64,000 bases of DNA, taken from positions 62,001-126,000 of the forward strand of contig JADFZZ010000008.1 of the NCBI GenBank assembly GCA_015232315.1, given 5' to 3'. Source of the stretch: SAR324 cluster bacterium (GTDB taxonomy: Bacteria; SAR324; NAC60-12). The translations under genes and the position numbers were made by a program. Of the stretch, positions 9,009-17,379 are shown in pieces. Below the pieces are notes generated by a model, which was not told the origin of the DNA, did no database searches, and worked only from the letters and a program-made list of their open reading frames with translations. The first letter of the stretch is position 1. Every line of letters begins with the position of its first letter.

Positions 9009-9417
9009 AAATCAATTTCAGGCGTTTCAGTTTCAACTCACAGTTTTTATCACAAAAACTGGAGCAAAATATCTTTTCAACAATTGTTGTCAGGCATCAG
9101 AAGATTAAAAAATACTCAACCATCGGATTTGATACTGCATTCAATGGTAACAACAATTCACAGAAAAAGAGCAGGATGTGATATTCATGTTGTGGCATCA
9201 ACCACACATGAACCCAATGATTCAACTCCTGCCTGTATTGCGGGTTAACAAAACAGGATTCGCCGTTCTGTCAGGATAAATGCTGTTTGCAATATCGGGA
9301 GGATCTCAGGAGGGAATCCTTTGGAGCTGTGGAAAGAAAGATCGTCCTTCTCCATCTTTCCACAACAGGCAGTAGGTAAAAAATACTGCCCAAAACCACA
9401 AGTTATTTATAAAATGC
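9009..9417. other. Gene-free stretch between ftsZ and the FHA genes, with two hairpins
   Basis: No convincing gene is seen in these 409 bases. Two perfect inverted repeats lie near the ftsZ end: TGTGGAAAGA (9328-9337) with TCTTTCCACA (9355-9364), and GGCAGTA (9368-9374) with TACTGCC (9384-9390). Neither is followed on the minus strand by a clear U-tract. They may serve as RNA hairpins at the 3' end of the ftsZ transcript. A promoter for the FHA trio must lie in the left half if the trio is not read through from ftsZ, but I cannot point to one. Confidence 0.5.
9328..9364 (-). terminator. Hairpin downstream of ftsZ
   Basis: A 10-bp perfect stem with a 17-base loop lies about 55 bases after the ftsZ stop. 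A second, shorter 7-bp hairpin (9368-9390) lies between it and the gene. The lack of a U-tract makes factor-independent termination uncertain. Confidence 0.35.
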
Positions 9418-11253
9418 TCAACTAGAAAGTTGGTTGCGCAACAACTTTCTAACGTAAGCCGGAATATCAAGATTATTCAGCAGTTTATGTGGATCCTGAT
9501 TCTTCACAAAGGAGGGAATATCCCGTTCAAGTCCATATCCTCGGGTTGTAACAGGTTTCCACTGAGGAGCTTTTTCTTTGGAAGTCGCACTTTCCGGGAC
9601 TTCTTTTTGAGACATTTGATAATGATCTGACATTGGTTCAGACTCAGAATCAACTGAATAAAATTTTTCTTCCGGAACGTCCGGGGCAACTGTTCTTTTT
9701 GTTTGATTCAGTTCAACTTTTTTATTCTGCTCTGTTGTTGATTTGGCAACGCCTGATTCTTGTGCCAGTTGACGCCCAATCTCACGAACAGTTGTCAATT
9801 TAACAGTATGAGTAGACATATCTTCTGGTTGAGGGCCATCTTCTTCATCCTTGACCATCATTACTGGAGGCTCAATTATTTTTTGTTCAGACTGCATGCC
9901 GGTTTGGATTGTTTTCTGCTGAACATTTGCAGTCAACTGAGGTGAGAACCCTTCTCGAGGAGATAATGTTGAATTCAAAGCCTCAGTGTTTTTTCCCAAA
10001 GGCGAAATAGCTGGTTGTTCTTTTTTTATTTGTTCCAGGGGCTGAAGCAAAGGATTTTTCAGCGTATTCATCACTGTGTCAGTTCTCGATAGCGAACCTT
10101 TTGCCTGAGTATCTGTCATTGGACCAGGCTGAATGGCTGATTTTGACGCGAATGACATTTCCTGTGATGGCACGCTTTGATGGCGTGCCGTTGAAACGGC
10201 TGGTGACCAGGATGAACCTCCGGGCAAGTTTACAGCAACTTTTTCTTTTACAGAAACATGAGGGGTCGCCGCAATATCCACAGGGCTATCCGGAAAACCG
10301 GTCGCAATAACAGTGATCATGATCTGATCCGAAAGATCAGGATTGATAGATGTTCCCCAGATAATTTCAGCATCTTCATGAGCTTGCTGTTGAATAAAAG
10401 AAGTCGCCTCATTGATTTCATGCAGAGAAAGATTTTCATTCCCTACCACATTGATGAGAATCCCTTGGGCACCTGTGATTTTACAGTGACTGAGCAGTGG
10501 GCTATGAATGGCTTTCTCAGCCGCTTTTTTCGCGCGATTTTCACCAGACGCAATGCCTGTTCCCATCACAGCTTTGCCTTTATTTTCCATAACCGTTCGA
10601 ACATCAGCAAAATCCAGATTTACCACACCATTAGAGGTGATCAAATCTGAAATCCCCTGAATTCCCTGACGCAACACATCATCGGCCAGCCGGAAAGCTT
10701 CTTCCATGGAAGTTCGGTTGGTGATCATTCCCAAGAGGTTATCGTTAGGGATTACAATGAGTGTATCCACATACTTCTTCAATTCCTCAATTCCCTGTTC
10801 TGCGTTTTTTCTACGCTGAGGGCCTTCAAATTTAAAAGGCATTGTCACCACCCCAACGGTGAGTGCTTTCATTTCCCGTGCGATTTGTGCAACAACTGGA
10901 GCGGCCCCTGTTCCTGTTCCGCCACCCATTCCGGCTGTTACGAAGATCATATCCGCGCCTTCAGCATATTCTCTGATCTGGCCCATGCTTTCTTCTGCCG
11001 CTTTGTGACCTACGGCAGGTTTCGCACCGGCACCTAAGCCACTGGTACTGCCAGCCCCCAGTTGTAATTTAAAGTTCGCCTTTGATTTTTTCAGATCCTG
11101 CAGATCTGTATTAGCCGCTATAAAGTGCACTCCTGCGACTTTTGAATCAACCATGCGATTCACTGCGTTGCCGCCACCGCCACCGACGCCAAAGACCTTA
11201 ATGACCGGGTCATCATTTTCAATTACTGGTTTCATATTTGCGAATCCAACCAT
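9418..11253 (-). CDS. ftsZ: Cell division GTPase FtsZ with long C-terminal linker
   Basis: FtsZ polymerises into the division ring. The GTP-binding region ([13 protein letters not shown] near residue 22, glycine loop GGGTGTG at 110-116) and the T7 loop ([11 protein letters not shown] near 212) are intact. The GTPase core ends near 325. It is followed by about 250 low-complexity residues rich in Gln, Ser, Lys and Pro, then a conserved C-terminal peptide [12 protein letters not shown] that would bind FtsA. Total length is 611 residues against about 380-400 in most bacteria. The ATG used here is preceded by AAGGGG. ftsA lies 119 bases upstream. The last codons are embedded in a 29-base palindrome (9423-9451). 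Confidence 0.97.
   Translation of the reverse strand: MVGFANMKPVIENDDPVIKVFGVGGGGGNAVNRMVDSKVAGVHFIAANTDLQDLKKSKANFKLQLGAGSTSGLGAGAKPAVGHKAAEESMGQIREYAEGADMIFVTAGMGGGTGTGAAPVVAQIAREMKALTVGVVTMPFKFEGPQRRKNAEQGIEELKKYVDTLIVIPNDNLLGMITNRTSMEEAFRLADDVLRQGIQGISDLITSNGVVNLDFADVRTVMENKGKAVMGTGIASGENRAKKAAEKAIHSPLLSHCKITGAQGILINVVGNENLSLHEINEATSFIQQQAHEDAEIIWGTSINPDLSDQIMITVIATGFPDSPVDIAATPHVSVKEKVAVNLPGGSSWSPAVSTARHQSVPSQEMSFASKSAIQPGPMTDTQAKGSLSRTDTVMNTLKNPLLQPLEQIKKEQPAISPLGKNTEALNSTLSPREGFSPQLTANVQQKTIQTGMQSEQKIIEPPVMMVKDEEDGPQPEDMSTHTVKLTTVREIGRQLAQESGVAKSTTEQNKKVELNQTKRTVAPDVPEEKFYSVDSESEPMSDHYQMSQKEVPESATSKEKAPQWKPVTTRGYGLERDIPSFVKNQDPHKLLNNLDIPAYVRKLLRNQLSS
9423..9451. repeat. 29-base palindrome in the last codons of ftsZ
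   Basis: TAGAAAGTTG and CAACTTTCTA are the outer arms, with the self-complementary TTGCGCAA between them and one unpaired base. It encodes the last residues of the FtsZ C-terminal peptide and stops just before the stop codon. It could act as an RNA hairpin at the 3' end of the message. Confidence 0.6.
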
Positions 11254-11372
11254 AATCCCCTTTGTTATATTAAAGTTTCTTATTCTTTGATTGTTGAGAA
11301 AAAATTTGTTGATTATGTAACAAACTGTCTTTGTTTTATGCTGATATTCAAAAATAAATTGAAAATTTTTAT

Positions 11373-12611
11373 CTAAAAGAATTCATGCAACCAGTCTTTC
11401 ATTCTCCGGGAAACTTTATGAAACAAATTTGATTCATCACCGGAAAAACGTAATTTGCTCTGACTGTTCAGGCCATAACGCACAAGTCCCACGCTTGTGG
11501 CGTATTTGGGCGAGTAGATCAATTCCTGCAACTTGCCGATATGTTCAGGGAATCCAACACGAACCGGAAGATTCAGCACATCAGAGGCCAACTCATCCGC
11601 ACCAGTCATGATGCAGGTACCACCAGTAATAACCACACCGGAAGCCATGACGCTTCTGTATTGTGATTTTTCTATTTCCTGGGCGATGAACTCAAAAATT
11701 TCCCTGAACCGATCTTCAATGATTTCTGCCAGAACAATTTTAGGAATAGTTCGGTTTTTTCTTCCACCGACCCCTGGCACTTCAATGAGTTCTTCGGGGG
11801 TCACCATGGATGTCATTGCGACACCATATTTATGTTTGAGTTCTTCAGCTTCAGCCAGAGGAGTTTTCAAACCAATGGCAATATCATGCGTGAGATGATT
11901 TCCACCCAATGCCAGAACAGCCGTATGAACAATGCTTCCCTCGGAATAAATTGTGATATCCGTAGTTCCTCCACCAATATCCACCAGAACCACGCCCACT
12001 TCCTGTTCATCAGAACTCAGGACGGCCTGACTTGATGCCAGTGGTTCCAGCACAATATCTTCAACATCTAGTCCTGCCTGGTTACAGCATTTGATAATAT
12101 TCTGGGCTGAGGTCACAGAGCCTGTGACAATATGAACATTCACTTCCAGACGGGTTCCGGACATATTGAGCGGATTCTGCACTCCATCCTGATCGTCTAC
12201 AATGAATTCCTGGGGGAGAATATGAAGAACTTCCCGATCATTGGGAATAAGGATCTGGGCGGCATCAATGACGCGCCGAATGTCTTCTTCGGTAATGGTC
12301 CGGTTATGATGGACGGTGACCATTCCATGGCTGTTTCGTCCTTTAATATGATGACCGGCAATTCCAGCATAAACGGAGGTTATTTGTTGTCCACACATCA
12401 ACTCACATTCTTCCACAGCCTTTTTAATGGCCTGGACCGTTTTTTCAATGTTAACAACCACCCCTTTGCGCAAACCTTCGGATTTTGCGGTTCCAACGCC
12501 TATAACATTAAGGATATCCTTACTGTCAAGTTCAGCAGCAATGGCACAAATCTTTGTAGTTCCAATGTCCAGACCTACAACGATATTATTATTATTTTTA
12601 CGTGATGGCAT
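11373..12611 (-). CDS. ftsA: Cell division protein FtsA
   Basis: Actin-like ATPase that tethers FtsZ to the membrane. The 412 residues show phosphate-1 [16 protein letters not shown] (near 12), the 1C domain region with [16 protein letters not shown], phosphate-2 [16 protein letters not shown] (near 205) and the adenosine motif [19 protein letters not shown] (near 328). The C-terminal end [11 protein letters not shown] forms an amphipathic membrane-targeting helix, as expected. It is followed by ftsZ. No ftsQ, ddl or mur gene lies upstream: the neighbours are a small exported protein and trkA, so the division genes are split from a classical dcw cluster. Confidence 0.96.
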   Translation of the reverse strand: MPSRKNNNNIVVGLDIGTTKICAIAAELDSKDILNVIGVGTAKSEGLRKGVVVNIEKTVQAIKKAVEECELMCGQQITSVYAGIAGHHIKGRNSHGMVTVHHNRTITEEDIRRVIDAAQILIPNDREVLHILPQEFIVDDQDGVQNPLNMSGTRLEVNVHIVTGSVTSAQNIIKCCNQAGLDVEDIVLEPLASSQAVLSSDEQEVGVVLVDIGGGTTDITIYSEGSIVHTAVLALGGNHLTHDIAIGLKTPLAEAEELKHKYGVAMTSMVTPEELIEVPGVGGRKNRTIPKIVLAEIIEDRFREIFEFIAQEIEKSQYRSVMASGVVITGGTCIMTGADELASDVLNLPVRVGFPEHIGKLQELIYSPKYATSVGLVRYGLNSQSKLRFSGDESNLFHKVSRRMKDWLHEFF

Positions 12612-12765
12612 CCATGCTCCTCACAAAAAATATGGAAAAAAACAAACCTTAATAGGCCTATAGCATAAGAAGCTTTGATATAACAAGAAATTTTCTCAAA
12701 AATCATTGGTTTATTAACAAATTGCAAGTTGCATTTTTAAAGTGAATGGAATTTTGATATTCAAA

Positions 12766-13101
12766 TCATCTTTGATAAGAACAAACACCCCCATCAATAC
12801 GCTGGGTTTCACCTTGAGCACAGGGTGCTTTTCTGAGATCTGAGCGGCCACAATAGTATTCTCCATCAGGCAGTTTGGCCTGCATGGCAGGAATAGCGAC
12901 TTGTTCCTTGCCGGGGCGAAAGGGCGTAATCTTTCCACCCTTGACAAAAAAACGGCGGGTACCACGCTGGACCACCTGCTTACACAAATGGATAACTTCA
13001 TCGTTTTGTTCCGTCGGATACTGAAAGGCTACATCCGCTGCGCAACTGCTACAGAACAGTAGTATTGCCATGAGTAAGTTCAAAGCTGAATAATGGCTCA
13101 T
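12766..13101 (-). CDS. Small exported cysteine-containing protein of unknown function
   Basis: A 111-residue protein with a hydrophobic N-terminal signal (about residues 6-20) ending in CSSCAADVA. Either signal peptidase I cleavage or, less likely, lipidation is possible, since no perfect lipobox is present. The mature part has several more Cys residues (LCKQVV, YYCGRS, APCAQG, GGVCSYQR) and basic stretches, which suggests a small disulfide-bonded periplasmic protein. It lies 31 bases after the end of trkA and about 150 bases before ftsA. I do not recognise the family. Confidence 0.6.
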   Translation of the reverse strand: MSHYSALNLLMAILLFCSSCAADVAFQYPTEQNDEVIHLCKQVVQRGTRRFFVKGGKITPFRPGKEQVAIPAMQAKLPDGEYYCGRSDLRKAPCAQGETQRIDGGVCSYQR

Positions 13102-13132
13102 CTCCTGATTTTTTTCAAAATGTAACGGTCTT

Positions 13133-14521
13133 TCAATAAAACATTTTCTGTACTTCTTTCAGTGCCAACGATGTACAGACCATGATCACACGGTCGCCAC
13201 TTTCGATTTGAGTGTCACTGGTCGCCAGATGCCACCGATCATTCCGGATAATACCACCCACCAGAACACCTTGCTCACCGAATGAAGAAAATTTACTGAC
13301 GGGTTTTTTGGTAATGGCGGACTTGGCGGATGCTTCCAGTTCAACCACTTCCACATCCACACCATGAAGATGTGCCACTGATAAAAACTCACTGCGTCTG
13401 ATGAATTTAAGAATTTCGTTGGCCGCTGAAATTTTGGCACTCAACGCGACATCCAGACCAATCGTTGCTGCCAGCACCAGATAGTCTTCCTTGTTCACCA
13501 GTGCGATGGTTTTACCCTGTGTGCCGCGAGGATCACGATTCTGTTTATTCATTAAATGCTTTGCCAAAAGACAGCTTACGATATTGGTTTCATTTTCACC
13601 GGTTGTCGCAATGAAGGATTCCATATCAAGCAGTCCTGCCATGATCAGTACATTGGCATCAGTTCCATCACCATTCAGAATTTGTGTGTTTTTCAACTCA
13701 GAGGCCAACAATTCTGCGCGATCCGCGTCTTTTTCGATAATTTTGATATCCACATTTTTTTGTAACAACTCCGCAACACGCCTTCCGACCATTCCACCAC
13801 CAAGAATCATCATCCGATAGATATGACGCTGTTCAATGCCCATTTGGGACATGAATCTGGGCAGATTTTCTCCGTTGACCAGTATAAATACCTGATCATT
13901 GGGTAAGACCGTGTAGTCCGGAGGTGGAATCAACGATGTTATACCTCTTGCTATCACAATGATACGAAATGGCAGATCGGCATTTGATTTTTGAATTTCA
14001 TCAATGGATTTGTGGATCAGTGGTGAGCCATCCCTGACTTTTAAGGCAAACACCTTGATTTGTCCATCGCCAATATCAATCACATCATTCCCCGCGGTAC
14101 GCCGGATCAATCCTGAAATCTCCTGGGCAACAAGTTCTTCAGGGTGAATCATTAAATCCAGTTTCAAATCCTGTGTTGATAATAGAGAGTCTTTTTCACC
14201 AAAATCAAGGGACCGGACTCTGGCAATTTTCTTTGAAATACCAAAACGTTCAGCAATCAGTGAAGAAATCATGTTCAGCGAATCATTATCAGTCGCGGCA
14301 ATGATCAGGTCCATTTTTTCTGCACGAGCCGCTTTCCAACATCCCAGATCCAGAGCGCTACCATGAATAATTCTCGCGTCAAGACTGTCACTGGCAGAGC
14401 GGATCAACGCCTGACTTTGCTCAATCGCAGTCACAGAATAGCCTTCATGAACCAGGCGTCTGGCGACATGCAAGCCGACACCACCTAACCCCAGTACCAA
14501 TATATTTTTAATTGCGCTCAT
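13133..14521 (-). CDS. trkA: TrkA, regulatory subunit of the Trk potassium uptake system
   Basis: Cytoplasmic NAD(H)-binding peripheral subunit that gates the TrkH/TrkG K+ channel. The 462 residues contain two RCK repeats, each with a Rossmann motif (NILVLGLGGVGLHVARRL at residue 5 and RMMILGGGMVGRRVAELL near 236), acidic strand ends (IEQS, IEKD) and a C-terminal TrkA-C unit after each. Length matches full-length TrkA. ATG start with a short GGA six bases upstream. No trkH gene is in the window. The channel with its own RCK domains at 50740-52419 is a separate system. Confidence 0.93.
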   Translation of the reverse strand: MSAIKNILVLGLGGVGLHVARRLVHEGYSVTAIEQSQALIRSASDSLDARIIHGSALDLGCWKAARAEKMDLIIAATDNDSLNMISSLIAERFGISKKIARVRSLDFGEKDSLLSTQDLKLDLMIHPEELVAQEISGLIRRTAGNDVIDIGDGQIKVFALKVRDGSPLIHKSIDEIQKSNADLPFRIIVIARGITSLIPPPDYTVLPNDQVFILVNGENLPRFMSQMGIEQRHIYRMMILGGGMVGRRVAELLQKNVDIKIIEKDADRAELLASELKNTQILNGDGTDANVLIMAGLLDMESFIATTGENETNIVSCLLAKHLMNKQNRDPRGTQGKTIALVNKEDYLVLAATIGLDVALSAKISAANEILKFIRRSEFLSVAHLHGVDVEVVELEASAKSAITKKPVSKFSSFGEQGVLVGGIIRNDRWHLATSDTQIESGDRVIMVCTSLALKEVQKMFY

Positions 14522-14570
14522 AGTTCCATTTTGTCAGTAAGTTCAACCATAACCCTGTCTTTTTCGCTAT

Positions 14571-15503
14571 TTATATAGGGAACGGAACAGAGTCCAGAAT
14601 TTCCAGCATCACAGGCTCTCCGTGCTCCTGTCTGGAAAATATTAACCGATGCTGATTGGCTGGAATGAAAGAATTTCTGATATCATCCGGTATGACATAG
14701 TCCCGCTGGAAGCATAGTGCCAATGCTTTGCACAACCGCATCCACATCAAGGCACCGCGTAAACTGATTCCCATCCTGATTTTTGAATGCGAGCGGGTGA
14801 GTTCTATCAATTGATGCATGTAGGTCACCAGTTCGTCAGACACAGAAACTTCATCCACACAAGGTCTAAGTCTCATCACATCCAGCGGTTGTATCGCATG
14901 CTCATGCTCCGGGATATCCCCGGCATGAAAGCTTGCTTTACGGAGGAGGTGTTTTTCCACCTTTGCAGGCGGATAGCCTAAAGACAATCTGACCAGAAAA
15001 CGATCAAGTTGAGATTCAGGAAGAGGGTACGTTCCCGCGAAACTGACCGGATTTTGAGTTGCGATGATAATGAATGGCTGAGGAAGAGGATGGCGATGAT
15101 TGCCTATATCCACAAAATCATCCGTCATGGCCTGTAGCAGAGCGGACTGTGTTTTGGGAGAGGCACGGTTTAATTCATCGGCCAGAATCAATTGACGAAA
15201 AATAGGTCCTGGCTGAAATTCAAACGATCCGGAATTTTTATGATAAATTTCTACACCCAGGATATCAGATGGCATCAAATCTGATGTGAACTGGATACGT
15301 TGGAACTGAAGTCCCAGGACCTGACTGAGCATGTAGGCAAAAGTCGTTTTACCAACACCGGGGATGTCTTCCAGCAGCACATGACCTCCGGCCAGAATAG
15401 ACGCCACCGAATACCGGATCACAGGTGACGGACGTCCGAACCATGTTTCCAGTTGCAACTGGATTGTCTGAAGGCTCTGGAATGAGGCCGATGGAACAGG
15501 CAT
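14571..15503 (-). CDS. MoxR-family AAA+ ATPase
   Basis: Chaperone-like ATPase. The 310 residues show Walker A EDIPGVGKTT (46-54), Walker B with ILADELNRASPKTQSALLQAM, sensor 1 IIATQNPVSFAGTYPLPESQLDRF and the winged C-terminal lid. MoxR proteins usually act with DUF58 and VWA proteins to activate metalloenzymes or envelope complexes. Those partners are not adjacent here, where the neighbours are a PRPP-synthetase-like gene one base upstream and trkA 49 bases downstream. The degenerate VWA protein at 6409-8160 is the only VWA candidate in the window, and a link to it is speculation. Confidence 0.92.
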   Translation of the reverse strand: MPVPSASFQSLQTIQLQLETWFGRPSPVIRYSVASILAGGHVLLEDIPGVGKTTFAYMLSQVLGLQFQRIQFTSDLMPSDILGVEIYHKNSGSFEFQPGPIFRQLILADELNRASPKTQSALLQAMTDDFVDIGNHRHPLPQPFIIIATQNPVSFAGTYPLPESQLDRFLVRLSLGYPPAKVEKHLLRKASFHAGDIPEHEHAIQPLDVMRLRPCVDEVSVSDELVTYMHQLIELTRSHSKIRMGISLRGALMWMRLCKALALCFQRDYVIPDDIRNSFIPANQHRLIFSRQEHGEPVMLEILDSVPFPI

Positions 15504-15504
15504 A

Positions 15505-16746
15505 TCAGATCATCATTTCATATTGGGAAACCCTCGGGGAATGATGGACAGGGTTTTTCGATGAAATATCCGCATCATACCAGGAACCGGCCATCGGAAC
15601 ACTTGACAACCCATAATATTCATCAGGATCGTGATGGGGAGAACTCAAGCATTGAGAAATCGCGCTGGCGATCCATTTCTCGATTTTGAGCACAATGGTT
15701 TTTTTGCGTAACCGTCCCTGATCATCCCGGTTGAGAATATTTGGAATCGTGTTGGTGGTAATAAACTGGGTGAGTTTGGGATTGTTCAGATTTTCACGTC
15801 CTTCAGGCGAAATATAGGTATGAGTGCAGTAAAAAAAGATATTGGCAGGCCTTGATTTGGGATTGTCGCTCAACAGATTGATATTGGCCGCAATAGTCCC
15901 ACCAGTTCGAACCATGTCATCCAGAATAAACACATCCCTGTCTTTCAGCAATTCCACATCATCAGCAATATTTAATTCCACTTCGCGCTGACCATGACGT
16001 GTTTTTTCAATAGTCACCTGCACTGAATTTTTCAGGCCTGTGTATTCTCTGACTTTCTTTACAAAGTCTTCAGCTCCACGGTCTGGTGCTACAAAACCAA
16101 CATGTTCGCCAAAATTTCCGAGTCGAACCAATCCGGAGCGCAAAATATAATTAGCTACAAGCGCGGCAATATCCAGATTGATAAAACATCGTTGTGCGGG
16201 GTTGTTGGCGTTCCCTATGGTTTTTTCATAAATATGCCGCATTACCGCTGGTTTATGATTGTGGACGGTCATGACCAGATCCACCCCTGAGGTTTTCAGC
16301 AAATGGGCATATAATTCCGCGGAACAGGGTTGGCCGGTAAATTTTTTTCTGGACTCAAAATCAATGACCTGTGGATGATCCAGGGTGCGGGGCCCTCTGT
16401 CCTGTGCGGAATAAAACAAATCAGGTTCAACCAGTGCGACAAATTCAGCACCGTTTTCTTTGGCGGCATTGGCGATCAGACAATTGCGCATTGCCAGTTC
16501 ATCACGACTGTAATGTGGCGAGGCGGTCGAGATGATATACACAGAAGTACCTCTCAGCCCATAACCCAGATTTTCTTCAGTGACGCCATCCAGAAGAAAT
16601 CGTGGACAAAATTCCTTGTTGGCGAAAGTTTTGAGTGAGATCAGATCTGAAATATCAATGAACTGTCCCTGGCTGTGCGCAATACCTAAGGCGAATGAAG
16701 CGTCACTCACATTTGACACGAGAATTTGTTTATGCATAGGGTCCAT
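15505..16746 (-). CDS. Divergent ribose-phosphate pyrophosphokinase (PRPP synthetase)-like protein
   Basis: Type I phosphoribosyltransferase fold resembling PRPP synthetase: the N-terminal half contains STASPHYSRDEL and PDLFYSAQDRGPR (compare STSPP and YFxYxRQDR of Prs), then FVAPDRGAEDF, and the PRPP loop FILDDMVRTGGTI near residue 273. At 413 residues it is about 100 longer than normal Prs. The extra material is mostly at the C terminus, together with an insertion around the Cys/His-containing middle. It could make PRPP for the purine genes immediately upstream (purN, purD-purE) or be a paralogue with another role. The moxR start follows after one base. Confidence 0.75.
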   Translation of the reverse strand: MDPMHKQILVSNVSDASFALGIAHSQGQFIDISDLISLKTFANKEFCPRFLLDGVTEENLGYGLRGTSVYIISTASPHYSRDELAMRNCLIANAAKENGAEFVALVEPDLFYSAQDRGPRTLDHPQVIDFESRKKFTGQPCSAELYAHLLKTSGVDLVMTVHNHKPAVMRHIYEKTIGNANNPAQRCFINLDIAALVANYILRSGLVRLGNFGEHVGFVAPDRGAEDFVKKVREYTGLKNSVQVTIEKTRHGQREVELNIADDVELLKDRDVFILDDMVRTGGTIAANINLLSDNPKSRPANIFFYCTHTYISPEGRENLNNPKLTQFITTNTIPNILNRDDQGRLRKKTIVLKIEKWIASAISQCLSSPHHDPDEYYGLSSVPMAGSWYDADISSKNPVHHSPRVSQYEMMI

Positions 16747-16755
16747 TATGTTTTA

Positions 16756-17379
16756 TTATCGGTGAAGAATTGGGGGCGTGATAATTTTTCTGCCTTCCAC
16801 TTTCAATTCCTTATTGGCGATCCAGTGGATTGCCTGAGGTAGAATCTGATGCTCCTGTACCTGAATTCGCGCTTGCAGACTATCTTCTGTGTCATCAGAA
16901 AGCACAGGCACTGCGGCCTGAATGATCACAGGTCCGGTGTCAACCCCATCATCCACAAAAAATACCGAACAACCAGTGATTTTGACACCATATTCCAAGG
17001 CCTGTTTTGCCGCATGTACCCCAGGGAAAGACGGAACAAGTGCGGGATGTGTGTTGATGATTTTCATTTTCCATTGTGTCACAAACCATGGAGAAACCAG
17101 GCGCATGAAACCCGCAAGCACAATCAACTCCACACCATGGGCAACCAACACTTCATGCATGGCCTGATCAAATTTTTCACGGGATTCATATTGTTTGTGT
17201 GAAATATAAAAAGACGGGATGCCATGATTTTTTGCGCGTTCCAGGGCATAGGCGGATTCCTTGTTGGAAATCACCACCTCAATGGATATGGGGAGATTCC
17301 CTTTTTCCTGAGCGTTGATGATGGCTTGCAGATTCGTACCGCTACCTGAAACAAGAACTCCTACAGGAAAAGGTTTCAT
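16756..17379 (-). CDS. purN: Phosphoribosylglycinamide formyltransferase
   Basis: Transfers the formyl group from 10-formyl-tetrahydrofolate to GAR, the third step of purine synthesis. The 207 residues have the phosphate loop GVLVSGSGTNLQAIINA at the start and the catalytic Asn/His/Asp set in KIINTHPALVPSFPG and DDGVDTGPVI. The ATG overlaps the stop of the upstream purD-purE fusion by four bases (ATGA), so GAR synthesis and formylation are translationally coupled. Confidence 0.95.
   Translation of the reverse strand: MKPFPVGVLVSGSGTNLQAIINAQEKGNLPISIEVVISNKESAYALERAKNHGIPSFYISHKQYESREKFDQAMHEVLVAHGVELIVLAGFMRLVSPWFVTQWKMKIINTHPALVPSFPGVHAAKQALEYGVKITGCSVFFVDDGVDTGPVIIQAAVPVLSDDTEDSLQARIQVQEHQILPQAIHWIANKELKVEGRKIITPPILHR

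Noticed and set aside
8934-9248. Plus-strand frame of 104 codons upstream of ftsZ
   Set aside because: Overlaps the start of the membrane-FHA gene on the other strand, has a composition typical of an antisense shadow and no ribosome-binding site.
12714-13001. 95-codon frame overlapping the small exported protein
   Set aside because: Same strand, other frame; the 111-residue frame has a signal peptide and conserved-looking Cys pattern, this one has none.
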